This document shows positions 1 to 7,889 of a stretch of DNA of 32,733 bases, piece after piece; position 1 is the first letter of the stretch, and each line of letters starts with the position of its first letter. A program made the position numbers and the translations under genes. Origin of the DNA: an uncultured Aeriscardovia sp. (lineage in GTDB: Bacteria; Actinomycetota; Actinomycetes; Actinomycetales; Bifidobacteriaceae); contig CAIFER010000003.1 of assembly GCA_903789525.1 (NCBI GenBank), positions 1-32,733 on the forward strand, written 5' to 3'. Below the pieces are notes generated by a model. The model saw only the letters and a list, made by a program, of their open reading frames with translations. It did not search any database and was not told the origin of the DNA.

Positions 1-53
1 GCACGGCAATGGTACTGCACTCGAGAGGATGTGGGAGAGTAGCACACCGCCGC
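1..53 (+). rRNA. rrf: 5S ribosomal RNA, 3' end (partial)
   Basis: The first ~53 bases read like the 3' half of an actinobacterial 5S rRNA: the stretches GGTACTGCACTCG, GTGGGAGAGTAG and ACACCGCCGC are typical of the 5S 3' domain and closing stem. The 5' part lies outside the window. A strong terminator follows at once, as expected at the end of an rrn operon. The exact 3' end is estimated. Recognised by eye, not by a covariance model. Confidence 0.82.
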
Positions 54-65
54 AATCAAACGTTG

Positions 66-102
66 AAGGGATTCAAGCCATAACAGCTTGAATCCCTTTT
101 TT
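66..102 (+). terminator. Rho-independent terminator of the rrn operon
   Basis: Perfect 13-bp inverted repeat (arms 66-78 and 86-98, AAGGGATTCAAGC and its complement) with a 7-nt loop, followed by a T run through 102. It lies just after the 5S rRNA end, so it should stop rRNA transcription before the TetR gene. Confidence 0.92.
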
Positions 103-259
103 CATGCCAACAACCAAAAAACACACACAAACAAACACAGTAATCGATTAATTTTTATATCTGCGAAGAATTCACTTTATACTTTTATTTGATTAGCTTT
201 TCCTTTATTGATATTCAAACTTTTTCTGATCAAAAAGCAAATTGTAAAAGCTATTGATA

Positions 260-304
260 TTTCTGCATATATCATTTCTGCGTCAATCGTTTCTGCATAT
301 ATCG
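260..304 (+). repeat. Three tandem 15-bp repeats upstream of the TetR gene
   Basis: TTTCTGC recurs at 260, 275 and 290, exactly 15 bp apart. The first and third units share TTTCTGCATATATC in full; the middle unit diverges in its second half (GTCAATCG). The region is AT-rich and lies 60-100 bp upstream of the regulator start. The function is unknown; it could be a set of binding sites for a DNA-binding protein. Confidence 0.7.
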
Positions 305-319
305 TTATTTGATCGAGTG

Positions 320-334
320 TTTACATACTGTAAA
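320..334 (+). promoter_or_regulatory. Inverted repeat, candidate operator of the TetR-type regulator
   Basis: TTTACA-TAC-TGTAAA is a perfect palindrome with 6-bp arms and a 3-bp centre, ending 29 bp before the GTG start of the TetR-like gene. Position and symmetry fit an autoregulatory TetR operator. No binding data; assignment is by position only. Confidence 0.5.
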
Positions 335-363
335 TAACTCTTTTAATTCGATAGGATCTTTAT

Positions 364-1206
364 GTGGACGGAAGAGCTAATCAACGTAAAACAAGTGATA
401 CTCGTCGTGCCGAGATCATCCACACCGCACGTAACATCATCACACAAAAAGGATATGCATACTTAACTGCCGGAACTATTTGTACAAGTATGCATGTCGC
501 AAGACCATTGCTTTATCACTATTTCCATGGTTCAGAGCAAGTCGCACAAGAAATCATCATGGAGCAGATCTTACAGTTTGAGACCTTTGTGCGGAAATGG
601 GTCATTATGACTCAAAGCACGTCACTGTCGATGTGCATCAAACGATCAGCAATGGTGATAATGCAGGCTATCAATTGCGGCCTCATATTTGTAGGAAATT
701 CTCCTCAAGAGAAGAACAGTCATAAGTGTCAACATATCCCTGATGGAAACGAAGAACTGATCGCACAATATATCGTCGCTCTCATAAAGAGAAGTGGGAA
801 AGCAATTGCAGAAACGATCAGTGCCGATGCACAGGGATGCTCGAGAGCGTCAGAAAACAATAAAGACTTTGTAAGAAACATAGGGAATAGGTATATGCAC
901 GGCACTTCTCAGGGAACTTCTCGTGGCGCTTCTCTCTATGGGGCGTCCCGCGGTACGTCTTTCTACAGTGCGTCTGCGCATATCTCCTCTGCATCACGCG
1001 GGCAATCGACTCGTCTTTCTCAGCTCATGCGTCCATCCATGCAGTCAGATCGTAATCTTGAAGAGTTGCTGATAACTGTGATGTGGGGAATAGTATCGCG
1101 TTCACTCTTAACAGAAGCACCAGTACAGAAGCCGTCTCAACAACGCATTGAGCGGATGATAAAGCCAATCGTGTATGCAATTGCCAATAATGACGGATTA
1201 CGATAG
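364..1206 (+). CDS. TetR/AcrR-type transcriptional regulator with a low-complexity insert
   Basis: 280-residue protein starting at GTG 364, preceded by AGGA at 353-356. Residues ~15-60 look like a TetR helix-turn-helix: RAEIIHTARNIITQKGY, then TICTSMHVARPLLYHYFHGS, matching the family's L-Y-Y/H-F recognition-helix end. The rest is the putative ligand and dimer domain. Residues ~179-215 are a Gly/Ser/Thr/Ala repeat (GTSQGTSRGASLYGASRGTS and following), which is unusual because TetR C-terminal domains are helical. At 280 residues it is longer than the common 190-220. It sits alone between the rrn operon and a small zinc-ribbon gene. Target genes and ligand cannot be inferred. Confidence is high for the DNA-binding domain and low for anything more specific. 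Confidence 0.75.
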   Translation: MDGRANQRKTSDTRRAEIIHTARNIITQKGYAYLTAGTICTSMHVARPLLYHYFHGSEQVAQEIIMEQILQFETFVRKWVIMTQSTSLSMCIKRSAMVIMQAINCGLIFVGNSPQEKNSHKCQHIPDGNEELIAQYIVALIKRSGKAIAETISADAQGCSRASENNKDFVRNIGNRYMHGTSQGTSRGASLYGASRGTSFYSASAHISSASRGQSTRLSQLMRPSMQSDRNLEELLITVMWGIVSRSLLTEAPVQKPSQQRIERMIKPIVYAIANNDGLR

Positions 1207-1211
1207 CAAAC

Positions 1212-1475
1212 ATGTATAACTTCGTTCCCAAGAGATGCCAGCAATCTGGAAAGATCATGTATAAAACGAAACCTCAGGCGCTCGTGGCGGCCCAAGACGG
1301 ATTTCGTGAGCGGGGAACGCAGTTGTGGGTGTACCGGTGCCCTTATTGCGGATGCTGGCATCTTACACATCATCCGCCGATCCCATCAATTCCGGGCGGA
1401 AGAAAGCGCGGATTTTGGAACAACAAACCGCATTCTCGACATCGCGGATACAAGCCGAGGCACTTGGGGAGATAA
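1212..1475 (+). CDS. Small zinc-ribbon-like hypothetical protein
   Basis: 87-residue basic protein starting 5 bp after the TetR stop, so probably co-transcribed. Putative metal ligands are C9, C43, C46 and H50: a lone Cys near the N terminus, then YRCPYCGCWHLTHH. The layout (Cys, SGK..Y.T...A, then vYrCp.C..WHLT) resembles small hypothetical proteins I recall from actinobacteria and their phages; the function is unknown. The upstream ATG is preferred over the internal ATG at 1257 because it retains C9. The C-terminal ~30 residues are rich in Arg, Lys and His, suggesting nucleic-acid contact, but that is inference. Confidence 0.6.
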   Translation: MYNFVPKRCQQSGKIMYKTKPQALVAAQDGFRERGTQLWVYRCPYCGCWHLTHHPPIPSIPGGRKRGFWNNKPHSRHRGYKPRHLGR

Positions 1476-1648
1476 CACGATGAGATAACGCGATGACGAT
1501 GGGCTGATAGAAACAGCCGATAAGTGCACGGGTGAATGACGGTAAGTCAAGAGCTATTTGGGCTGATTGAATGATTGTTTGATGCGATTGCGGTCGCTGA
1601 CGTTATTTATGCCGTTTACGTCTTACGTTTTACGTCTGTTTACGCTAT

Positions 1649-2104
1649 TTACCGCGCGTGGTGGCGTGTATGCTTCGGCGCACGCTTTTTCGCGGTCGTA
1701 CCACCTGTGAGAGGCAGAAGAATAATACCCGTCAGACGAGCAATGAGAGTTCCAATCACTGCTGAAATAACTGCAAAGCCGAGTGCCTGCCAAATGCTGG
1801 AATGACGATCGTGAGCATCCGGAAGATGATCCGTGTGCATCGCCTTTTTCCATGCAGCCCCGACCGCTTGATTTGCAATCAATCCTGTGACAGCGGGAAT
1901 AACAGAAGACAAAAATGGTGCACCTGCTCCAATATGTGACTGGCCAGCTGGAGACTGTTCGGCTTTGTCGCGCAACTGATTCGTGGTGTCATTGACTTTC
2001 TTGAGAGAAGAGATCGCAGACTGCGCAGTTTCATCCATATCTGCACCTGAAGGGGTGAAGTCAAAGTGCGACTGAGGCTGGTTGTGTGTATGAGTCTTCT
2101 GCAT
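1649..2104 (-). CDS. DUF4235-like small membrane protein
   Basis: About 151 residues when started at ATG 2104; an in-frame ATG at 2122 and a TTG at 2164 are also possible. The N-terminal ~55 residues are polar, with a predicted helical stretch (DETAQSAISSLKKVNDTTNQLRDKAEQ). Two hydrophobic segments follow: FLSSVIPAVTGLIANQAVGAAWKKA, then after a polar loop ALGFAVISAVIGTLIARLTG. A short membrane segment, a Trp-Lys-Lys turn and a second helix match my recollection of the actinobacterial DUF4235 family, whose function is unknown. The basic C terminus (AKKRAPKHTRHHAR) probably faces the cytoplasm. It is divergent from the binding-protein gene at 2149 with only ~45 bp between the starts. Confidence 0.6.
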   Translation of the reverse strand: MQKTHTHNQPQSHFDFTPSGADMDETAQSAISSLKKVNDTTNQLRDKAEQSPAGQSHIGAGAPFLSSVIPAVTGLIANQAVGAAWKKAMHTDHLPDAHDRHSSIWQALGFAVISAVIGTLIARLTGIILLPLTGGTTAKKRAPKHTRHHAR

Positions 2105-2148
2105 GCCTCTATTATCCCTCATATCCCAGTAAAATGGGGAGAATGATG

Positions 2149-3606
2149 ATGTCAGAGAAGACAAAATGCGCTCAGCATGTCATTCGTCTGCTAAGTCGGA
2201 TGTGTGTAGTGCTGACAGTATGTCTCGCGTGCCTGGGTATGAGTGCATGTGGGTCTGCAGCGCGGGCTTCTCTGCCTCGTAAGCGGAATTTGCAAACGGT
2301 TCCGCACATTTATTATCTTGTTCCTGACCGGCTTGCACCTAATGCCTCGTCAGTGCTGTCTGCGGCTGTGATCGAAGGACTAGCGCATGCATATCAAAAG
2401 CAAACAGGCACGCAAGTGAGTGTGAGCGTCGTTCCACAGCAAAAATATGAGGCAACGCTGAACCGAGAGCTGACACGTCCTGCGCCGCCAAGTATTTTCC
2501 AGATTTCAGATCGCCGTGATGAAGCGAAATGGGCTGACTATGTTGCATCGCTTGAAAATTCGGCGCTCGTAGGACACCTAACTGATCGACGTCTGGCTGT
2601 GCAAAACGGCAGACGGATGACTGCAATCCCTTTCTCCCAGCATGCATATGGGATTGTGTACCGTAAGTCGATTGTGCAAAAGTACATGGCACGTGATGAG
2701 GCGGTTGTGCAATCTGTTGCATCGATCACCAATTTTGATGTACTGAAAGCGTTTGCAGATGGTCTTCAAGCTCATCGAGCAGATTTAGGTATTCAAGGAG
2801 CGTTTGCACCGGCTGGATGGGGAAATACTCCTGTGCAAACGATTGCAGGTCAACTGACGAACTATCCGCTTGCCTGCGAATTCGGGAATGCGCAGATTGC
2901 AACAGTTCGGCAATTGAATGGGACGTGCCTGAGTGGTTTGCAGCAACTGGAAGATTTGCTCGGTACAGATAGCGAAGTTTCAGCAGGTCAAGCAGCGCAT
3001 ATGTCATTGAGCACCGCAGTGAGTGATTTTGCACAAGGGAAGACAGCAATGATTCCACTCGATACAGTCAATGAGGACCAACTGGAATCTGCTTTACAAA
3101 ATGAGCATGTGGATAATAGCGATATAGGCGTATTGCCACTGCGCGTCCAGGGAGTTGGAGAAGTGCTGGGAGATGGGTCGCACCAAGCACAGGCGGCTCA
3201 GTCAATGACTGGATTTGCAGTCGGAGCAAATCAGTATTGGTGCATTAACAGGCAGGCTTCGAAGATTGATCAAAGAGCAAGTCAAGCGTTTCTGACGTGG
3301 ATTGCAACGTCAGCGCAAGGACAGAAAGCGTTGCAAGAACTCGGATTATCTCTTCCATTCACGTCTGCAAAAGGAATACAGCAGAGTGATCTGTTGCAAG
3401 GGATGTTTGATCAGCCCGTCTCGACGCGTGTGCCGTGGCTCTCTGATCAGGCACCGACAGATCAATGGCTCAGAGATGTCGGGTCGGCACTTACTGCGTA
3501 TACGCGCTCAGGTGGAGCAAATGGAGGTAATTGGTCCTCCGTTGAGAGCGCGTATCGAGACGGGTGGGAAACCGAGCATCAAATGCTGGAAGAAGACGAA
3601 GGATAA
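2149..3606 (+). CDS. Orphan ABC transporter solute-binding lipoprotein (family 1, MalE-like)
   Basis: About 485 residues from ATG 2149; ATGs at 2143 and 2146 are alternatives, all behind GGGGAG at 2136-2141. The signal peptide has a basic n-region, a hydrophobic core (MCVVLTVCLACLG) and a lipobox-like MSAC, so the mature protein is probably lipid-anchored outside the membrane. The body has features of extracellular sugar-binding proteins: an early segment with a TGTQVSVSVVPQQKYEATLNRE strand-helix pattern, a region rich in substrate-lobe aromatics (GAFAPAGWGN), and the late MTGFAVGANQYWCINRQASKIDQRASQAFLTW helix. No permease or ATPase gene is adjacent. Its 3' end overlaps the 3' end of the convergent LacI gene by 28 bp, so the two may form a regulated sugar-uptake pair. 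Unrelated by eye to the five binding proteins further downstream. Confidence 0.8.
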   Translation: MSEKTKCAQHVIRLLSRMCVVLTVCLACLGMSACGSAARASLPRKRNLQTVPHIYYLVPDRLAPNASSVLSAAVIEGLAHAYQKQTGTQVSVSVVPQQKYEATLNRELTRPAPPSIFQISDRRDEAKWADYVASLENSALVGHLTDRRLAVQNGRRMTAIPFSQHAYGIVYRKSIVQKYMARDEAVVQSVASITNFDVLKAFADGLQAHRADLGIQGAFAPAGWGNTPVQTIAGQLTNYPLACEFGNAQIATVRQLNGTCLSGLQQLEDLLGTDSEVSAGQAAHMSLSTAVSDFAQGKTAMIPLDTVNEDQLESALQNEHVDNSDIGVLPLRVQGVGEVLGDGSHQAQAAQSMTGFAVGANQYWCINRQASKIDQRASQAFLTWIATSAQGQKALQELGLSLPFTSAKGIQQSDLLQGMFDQPVSTRVPWLSDQAPTDQWLRDVGSALTAYTRSGGANGGNWSSVESAYRDGWETEHQMLEEDEG

Positions 3607-4661
3607 AGCGGCTGCGCAGTCGTATTGCGAAGGACGAGAGTTGCCAGCGGATGCTCAAACGGATGTTCAAGCTTTTGACCGTTCAGCAATGCCAAAATCT
3701 TTTGACCGGCAATTTTGCCTAGCTCAGTCGGATCCTGATGCATCGTCGTCAGGCCAATTTGTGCCGCATATGTGCTGTCATCAAAGCCGATAACTGAGTA
3801 ATCGCGCGGAATCTCTTTGCCATATCTGCGAAGTCGATACATCACTGGGATTGCAACATCATCAGTTTGGAAGAAGAGTGCAGTCGGCTGCGGATCAAGT
3901 TCCAAAAGCTGCGTGAGCGCTGCATTGACGGGATCATAATCCAGTGGGCAACTGATCAAATTTTGCTGAATATCTTTGCCAGATTGCCGAATAGCCTCTT
4001 GAAAACCGCGGTGTCGGTTATCTGCTGAGAAGTGGAATGGTGTGGGGTGGCGCGTGTAAATGTATGCAAGTCGCCGGTGACCTAAACCGATCAAATGACG
4101 AGTTGCAATTTGTGCTGAAACTGCATCATTGATACTGACTGATGCATCCAAGCCAATCGTCGAGTACGTGTTAATGCCAATGACTGGCACGCCCATACCA
4201 CGCAAAAGCCCGAGCTCGTCTCTTCGCGTGTTGAAAGAGCAGAGGACAACTGCATCGGCATTGCGACGTACAGGCATATCTGTGAAAAATTCACGGCGAG
4301 TATCATTGTTGCTGATGGTGAAAACCGACAAATCGTAACCTGCATGGCTGACCACTTCTGCAAGTCCTTCATAGACCTTGACGTTAAACCATTCGTCGAG
4401 TGGGCTCGGCAGCAACAAAGCAATCCGGAAGGAATGCCCTGATTTCAAGGCCATTGCAGATCGTGAAATACTGAAATCAAGTTTGTGTGCGGCTGCAAGA
4501 ACACGTTGACGTGTTCGCTTGCTGACGAGATTTGGACGTGTAAAAGAACGTGAGACGGTCGAAACGGACACTCCAACCCGGCGGGCAACGTCCTGAATAG
4601 TGGCGTGTTGAGCGGGAGAAGCCGGTGAAGGCTCGGACTGCGACTTTGCATTCTGTTCCAT
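3579..4661 (-). CDS. LacI-family transcriptional regulator
   Basis: 360 residues from ATG 4661, preceded by GAGGAG with ~7 bp spacing; the open frame extends further upstream but lacks family similarity there. After a ~19-residue Ser/Pro/Gln-rich leader comes the LacI helix-turn-helix and hinge (ATIQDVARRVGVSVSTVSRS, then RPNLVSKRTRQRVLAAAHKLDF). The periplasmic-binding-protein-like effector domain follows, with ATRHLIGLGHRRLAYI, DDVAIPVMYRLRRYGKEIPRDYSVIGFDD and a closing Leu/Thr strand. The C terminus ends in a run of five Ser. It converges with the solute-binding protein at 2149-3606, overlapping it by 28 bp. The ligand is probably a sugar, not identified. A candidate operator lies at 4691-4704. 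Confidence 0.93.
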   Translation of the reverse strand: MEQNAKSQSEPSPASPAQHATIQDVARRVGVSVSTVSRSFTRPNLVSKRTRQRVLAAAHKLDFSISRSAMALKSGHSFRIALLLPSPLDEWFNVKVYEGLAEVVSHAGYDLSVFTISNNDTRREFFTDMPVRRNADAVVLCSFNTRRDELGLLRGMGVPVIGINTYSTIGLDASVSINDAVSAQIATRHLIGLGHRRLAYIYTRHPTPFHFSADNRHRGFQEAIRQSGKDIQQNLISCPLDYDPVNAALTQLLELDPQPTALFFQTDDVAIPVMYRLRRYGKEIPRDYSVIGFDDSTYAAQIGLTTMHQDPTELGKIAGQKILALLNGQKLEHPFEHPLATLVLRNTTAQPLYPSSSSSI

Positions 4662-4690
4662 AGGAGAGCTCCTCAATTGACAAATATCTA

Positions 4691-4704
4691 TGACAACGTT
4701 AGCA
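4691..4704. promoter_or_regulatory. Candidate LacI-type operator upstream of the LacI gene
   Basis: TGACAACGTTAGCA is an imperfect 14-bp palindrome centred on AACGTT, with TG and CA ends (10 of 14 positions symmetric). LacI-family operators usually have a central CG. It lies 30 bp upstream of the LacI start codon. Support is by pattern and position only. Confidence 0.35.
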
Positions 4705-4947
4705 GAATACTGCAAAAGACTTGTCCTCGGGAGACGAAATTTAAAAAGTGGAAAAGTGCAAAATGAGGAATGAAATAAAGAAATAGAAAATGGAAGAGGC
4801 ACACGAACTGTTCAAACGAGTACATCTGGGAATTCAAAACAAGGACGTCTGAGAATAGAGCGATCTCAATTATGTAGTTGTTACGGGTAGTTCCAGCGAC
4901 ACGCCGAAAAAATTGTGAATAACGGGAATAAATCTGCGTGAAAAAAG
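4705..4947. other. Non-coding AT-rich spacer between lacI-type gene and dnaK control region
   Basis: Apart from the candidate operator just before it and the HspR-like boxes just after it, I see no supportable gene, hairpin terminator or repeat here. An open frame runs antisense through it, but its sequence is low-complexity Ser/Phe/Leu-rich and has no ribosome-binding site. Confidence 0.5.
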
Positions 4948-4991
4948 TTGAGGGAAGTAGGCTCAGGTTTGAGAGTACAATCTCGACTGAG
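4948..4991 (+). promoter_or_regulatory. HAIR-like HspR binding boxes in the dnaK promoter region
   Basis: The HspR-associated inverted repeat is CTTGAGT-N7-ACTCAAG, giving TTGAG and CTCAA spaced by 9. At 4948-4966 the sequence is TTGAG-N9-CTCAG, the same spacing with one mismatch in the core. A second, weaker copy starts at TTGAG 4969 with CTCGA at 4982 (spacing 8). TACAAT at 4976-4981 could be the -10 of the dnaK promoter, so HspR bound here would block RNA polymerase. The hspR gene is the last gene of the operon, fitting an autoregulatory loop. Confidence 0.6.
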
Positions 4992-5057
4992 CGTAAACGT
5001 GAAGATTCCCGCGCAGTGCTGGTCGGCGCTCGCGGGGTGTGAAGGAAGGAGTCCTGT

Positions 5058-6983
5058 ATGGGACGCGTCGTTGGCATTGATTTGGGTACAACGAATTCAT
5101 GCATTGCCACGCTTGAAGGTGGCAAGCCAACTGTCATTGTGAATGCAGAAGGCCAGCGCACCACCCCGTCTGTGGTGGCATTTGGCAAGAACGGCGAGAT
5201 CCTCGTCGGAGATGTGGCCAAGCGCCAGGCTGTCACCAACGTCGATCGCACGATTTCTTCTGTCAAGCGTCACATGGGCACGAATTGGACGAAGGAAATC
5301 GACGGCAAGAAGTGGACGCCGCAGGAGATCTCTGCACAGATCCTCATGAAACTGAAGAGGGATGCAGAAGCGTACTTGGGCGATAAGGTCACTGATGCTG
5401 TCATTACATGCCCGGCATACTTCGATGATGCTCAGCGTCAGGCAACTCGTGATGCAGGCAAGATTGCAGGCCTAAACGTTCTGCGTATCATCAACGAGCC
5501 AACAGCTGCTGCACTTGCATACGGTTTGCAAAAGGGCAAGCAAGATGAGCGAATTCTCGTCTTCGATCTCGGCGGTGGCACGTTCGATGTGTCTTTGCTG
5601 GAGATCGGCAAGGATTCAGATGGCTTCTCCACCATTCAGGTAGACGCCACGAATGGTGATACGCACCTGGGCGGCGATGATTGGGATCAGCGCATTATCG
5701 ACTGGATTCTCAAGGGAGTCAAGGATGATAGCGGCGTTGATCTGAGCAAGAACCTCATTGCTCTCCAGCGCATGAAGGAAGCTGCAGAACAGGCAAAGAA
5801 GGAACTGTCTTCGTCCACTGAGACGCAGATTACGTTGCAGTACTTGGCAATGACTCCAGACGGCAAGCCAGTTCACTTCGATAAGTCACTGACTCGTGCG
5901 CACTTCCAGGAAATGACGCAAGATCTGCTTGATCGTTGCCGTGAGCCGTTCAACCACGTTCTTTCGGATGCTGGCATCTCGGTCGACAAGATTGACCATG
6001 TGGTGCTTGTTGGTGGTTCGACACGTATGCCGGCTGTGCAGGATCTCGTCAAGGAACTGACAGGCGGTAAGAATCCGAACAAGTCCGTCAACCCAGATGA
6101 GGTCGTCGCTGTCGGTGCTGCTATTCAGTCCGGAATTATCAAGGGCGATCGTAAGGACGTCCTGCTCATCGATGTCACTCCTCTGTCTCTCGGTATTGAG
6201 ACGAAGGGTGGAATCATGACCAAGCTCATTCCACGCAACACTGCTATTCCAACAAAGCACAGCGAGATCTTCTCCACTGCGGAAGATAACCAGCCGAGTG
6301 TTCTGATTCAGGTGTATCAGGGCGAACGTGAGATGGCGAGCCAGAATAAGCCGCTGGGCACGTTCGAGTTGACCGGAATTGCACCGGCTCCACGCGGTGT
6401 TCCGAAGATTCAGGTCACCTTCGATATCGATGCAAACGGTATCGTCCATGTCTCTGCGAAGGATATGGGCACTGGCAAGGCACAGTCAATGACTGTGACC
6501 GGCGGCACGTCGCTTCCGCAAGACGAGATTGATCGCATGGTCAAGGATGCGAAGGCACACGAAGCTGAGGATAAGAAGATCAAGGAGGATGCGGATACCC
6601 GCAATCAGGCCGAGGCCTTTGAGTACTCAACTGAGAAGCTTCTGAAGGATAACAAGGCGAAGCTCCCGGATGATGTCACGAAGGACGTTCAGGCAAAGCT
6701 GGATGCTCTCAAGGAAGCTCTGAAGGGCAAGGATATTGACAAGATCAAGAATGCCCAGAAGGATCTCATGACATCTGCCCAGAAGATCGGTCAGATCCTC
6801 TATTCGTCTAACAACGCTCAAGGCGCAGCTCAGAGTGGACCAGCAGCTGGTGCCCAAAACGGTGCATCCGCGGGTACTGCAGGTGCATCAAACGGGTCTA
6901 GCTCGAATTCCTCCAATGACAACGTCGTGGACGCTCAGGTTGTGGACGATGACAAAGACAAGAACAAGAAGGACAACAAGTAA
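5058..6983 (+). CDS. dnaK: Chaperone DnaK (Hsp70)
   Basis: 641 residues. ATP-dependent cytoplasmic chaperone that binds exposed hydrophobic segments, cycling with DnaJ and GrpE. The nucleotide-binding domain (~1-360) shows the Hsp70 signatures [25 protein letters not shown] and [14 protein letters not shown], plus [14 protein letters not shown]. The substrate-binding domain follows (~365-520: [17 protein letters not shown], later [15 protein letters not shown]). The tail has an Ala/Gly/Ser/Asn-rich linker and ends in an acidic-basic [12 protein letters not shown] stretch. Start ATG 5058 has the strong site GGAAGGAG. The stop codon overlaps the grpE start by one base (TAATG), so translation is probably coupled. 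Regulated by HspR through the upstream boxes. Confidence 0.99.
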   Translation: MGRVVGIDLGTTNSCIATLEGGKPTVIVNAEGQRTTPSVVAFGKNGEILVGDVAKRQAVTNVDRTISSVKRHMGTNWTKEIDGKKWTPQEISAQILMKLKRDAEAYLGDKVTDAVITCPAYFDDAQRQATRDAGKIAGLNVLRIINEPTAAALAYGLQKGKQDERILVFDLGGGTFDVSLLEIGKDSDGFSTIQVDATNGDTHLGGDDWDQRIIDWILKGVKDDSGVDLSKNLIALQRMKEAAEQAKKELSSSTETQITLQYLAMTPDGKPVHFDKSLTRAHFQEMTQDLLDRCREPFNHVLSDAGISVDKIDHVVLVGGSTRMPAVQDLVKELTGGKNPNKSVNPDEVVAVGAAIQSGIIKGDRKDVLLIDVTPLSLGIETKGGIMTKLIPRNTAIPTKHSEIFSTAEDNQPSVLIQVYQGEREMASQNKPLGTFELTGIAPAPRGVPKIQVTFDIDANGIVHVSAKDMGTGKAQSMTVTGGTSLPQDEIDRMVKDAKAHEAEDKKIKEDADTRNQAEAFEYSTEKLLKDNKAKLPDDVTKDVQAKLDALKEALKGKDIDKIKNAQKDLMTSAQKIGQILYSSNNAQGAAQSGPAAGAQNGASAGTAGASNGSSSNSSNDNVVDAQVVDDDKDKNKKDNK

Positions 6984-7792
6984 TGACTGACACTGACAAA
7001 GACGATCGTCACGCCAGTGCCACTCCCGCCGAGTCTGCTGCCACGAGTGCTCATGCACCTGATCAGCAGGCTCAGCATCCTGATCACGCAAACAGTGCTG
7101 CCTCATCTGCCAATCACACCGCTCACGATGCTTCGAAAGGCAAGAAGCAGAACGAGCAGGAAGAAAAGCAGGGTGAGAAGCACAATGATCACGGCAATGC
7201 GAAAGAGAGTAGCAAGAAAGCTGACAGTCTGACTCCGCTCGGAAAAGCGAAGAAGGAAGCTGCTGACTATCTGGCTGCGCTTCAACGTGAACGTGCCGAC
7301 TTCATCAATTACCGCAATCGCATGGATAAGGAGAAGCAGCTTGCACGTGATTACGGTATTCAGGATGTTCTCGTAGCACTGTTGCCAGCACTGGATGACC
7401 TGGATCGCTTGCGCGAACACGGGGATATGAGCAAGGAGATCGAAGCAGTCTCCCGGCAGTTGACCCGTGGATTTGACAAGTTCAAGATCCAGAAGTTCGG
7501 AAAGAAAGGCGAAGCGTTCGATCCGACGCACCACGAAGCAATCTTGCATCGCACGAGCCCAGACGTCGATAAGCCACAAATCGATGCAGTTGTCGAAGCA
7601 GGGTATTCGCTCAACGGCAGGATTTTACGTGCAGCAAAGGTCGTCGTCGTTGCTCCGGAGGAGAAGGCAAAAAGCCAGTCAACACCCACCGGAGGAGATC
7701 AGGCGCATCAGGGAAGCCATCAATCTGCTGATGCTCCTGAGAAAGCCGACAAGTCTAGCACGGCAAACAAGAACGATACGACAAACAAATAG
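6983..7792 (+). CDS. grpE: Nucleotide exchange factor GrpE
   Basis: 269 residues, overlapping the dnaK stop by one base. Residues 1-~85 are a polar, Ala/His/Lys/Glu-rich disordered leader, longer than in most GrpE proteins. The core has the long coiled-coil helix (KAKKEAADYLAALQRERADF, then INYRNRMDKEKQ), the four-helix part (VLVALLPALDDLDRLREHG) and the beta domain with the family signature near residues 194-222 (ID.VVEAGYSLNGRILRAAKVVV). A second disordered tail (~residues 228-269) is Lys/Asp/Ser-rich. It drives ADP release from DnaK. A 97-bp gap with no terminator separates it from dnaJ. Confidence 0.98.
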   Translation: MTDTDKDDRHASATPAESAATSAHAPDQQAQHPDHANSAASSANHTAHDASKGKKQNEQEEKQGEKHNDHGNAKESSKKADSLTPLGKAKKEAADYLAALQRERADFINYRNRMDKEKQLARDYGIQDVLVALLPALDDLDRLREHGDMSKEIEAVSRQLTRGFDKFKIQKFGKKGEAFDPTHHEAILHRTSPDVDKPQIDAVVEAGYSLNGRILRAAKVVVVAPEEKAKSQSTPTGGDQAHQGSHQSADAPEKADKSSTANKNDTTNK

Positions 7793-7889
7793 ACCAATAG
7801 AAGAGAGTGACTCCGCTGGCGGTGCAACAGGCGGTCGGTGCACTGCGGCTTTGTGTGAATAGAAGTCTGACACGCGGAAAGGAGACAAG

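Noticed and set aside
260-304. Considered a CRISPR-like array for the 15-bp tandem repeats.
   Set aside because: The repeats are adjacent with no spacers, only three units, and no cas genes are near.
2149-3606. Considered the orphan binding protein as a sixth member of the receptor array.
   Set aside because: It lacks the shared tracts (SLFKDWD, GSKAKNKQR), is ~485 residues rather than ~580, and lies 16 kb away.
5886-6449. Antisense open frame within dnaK.
   Set aside because: Entirely inside the conserved dnaK coding region, no start signals, composition typical of a shadow frame.
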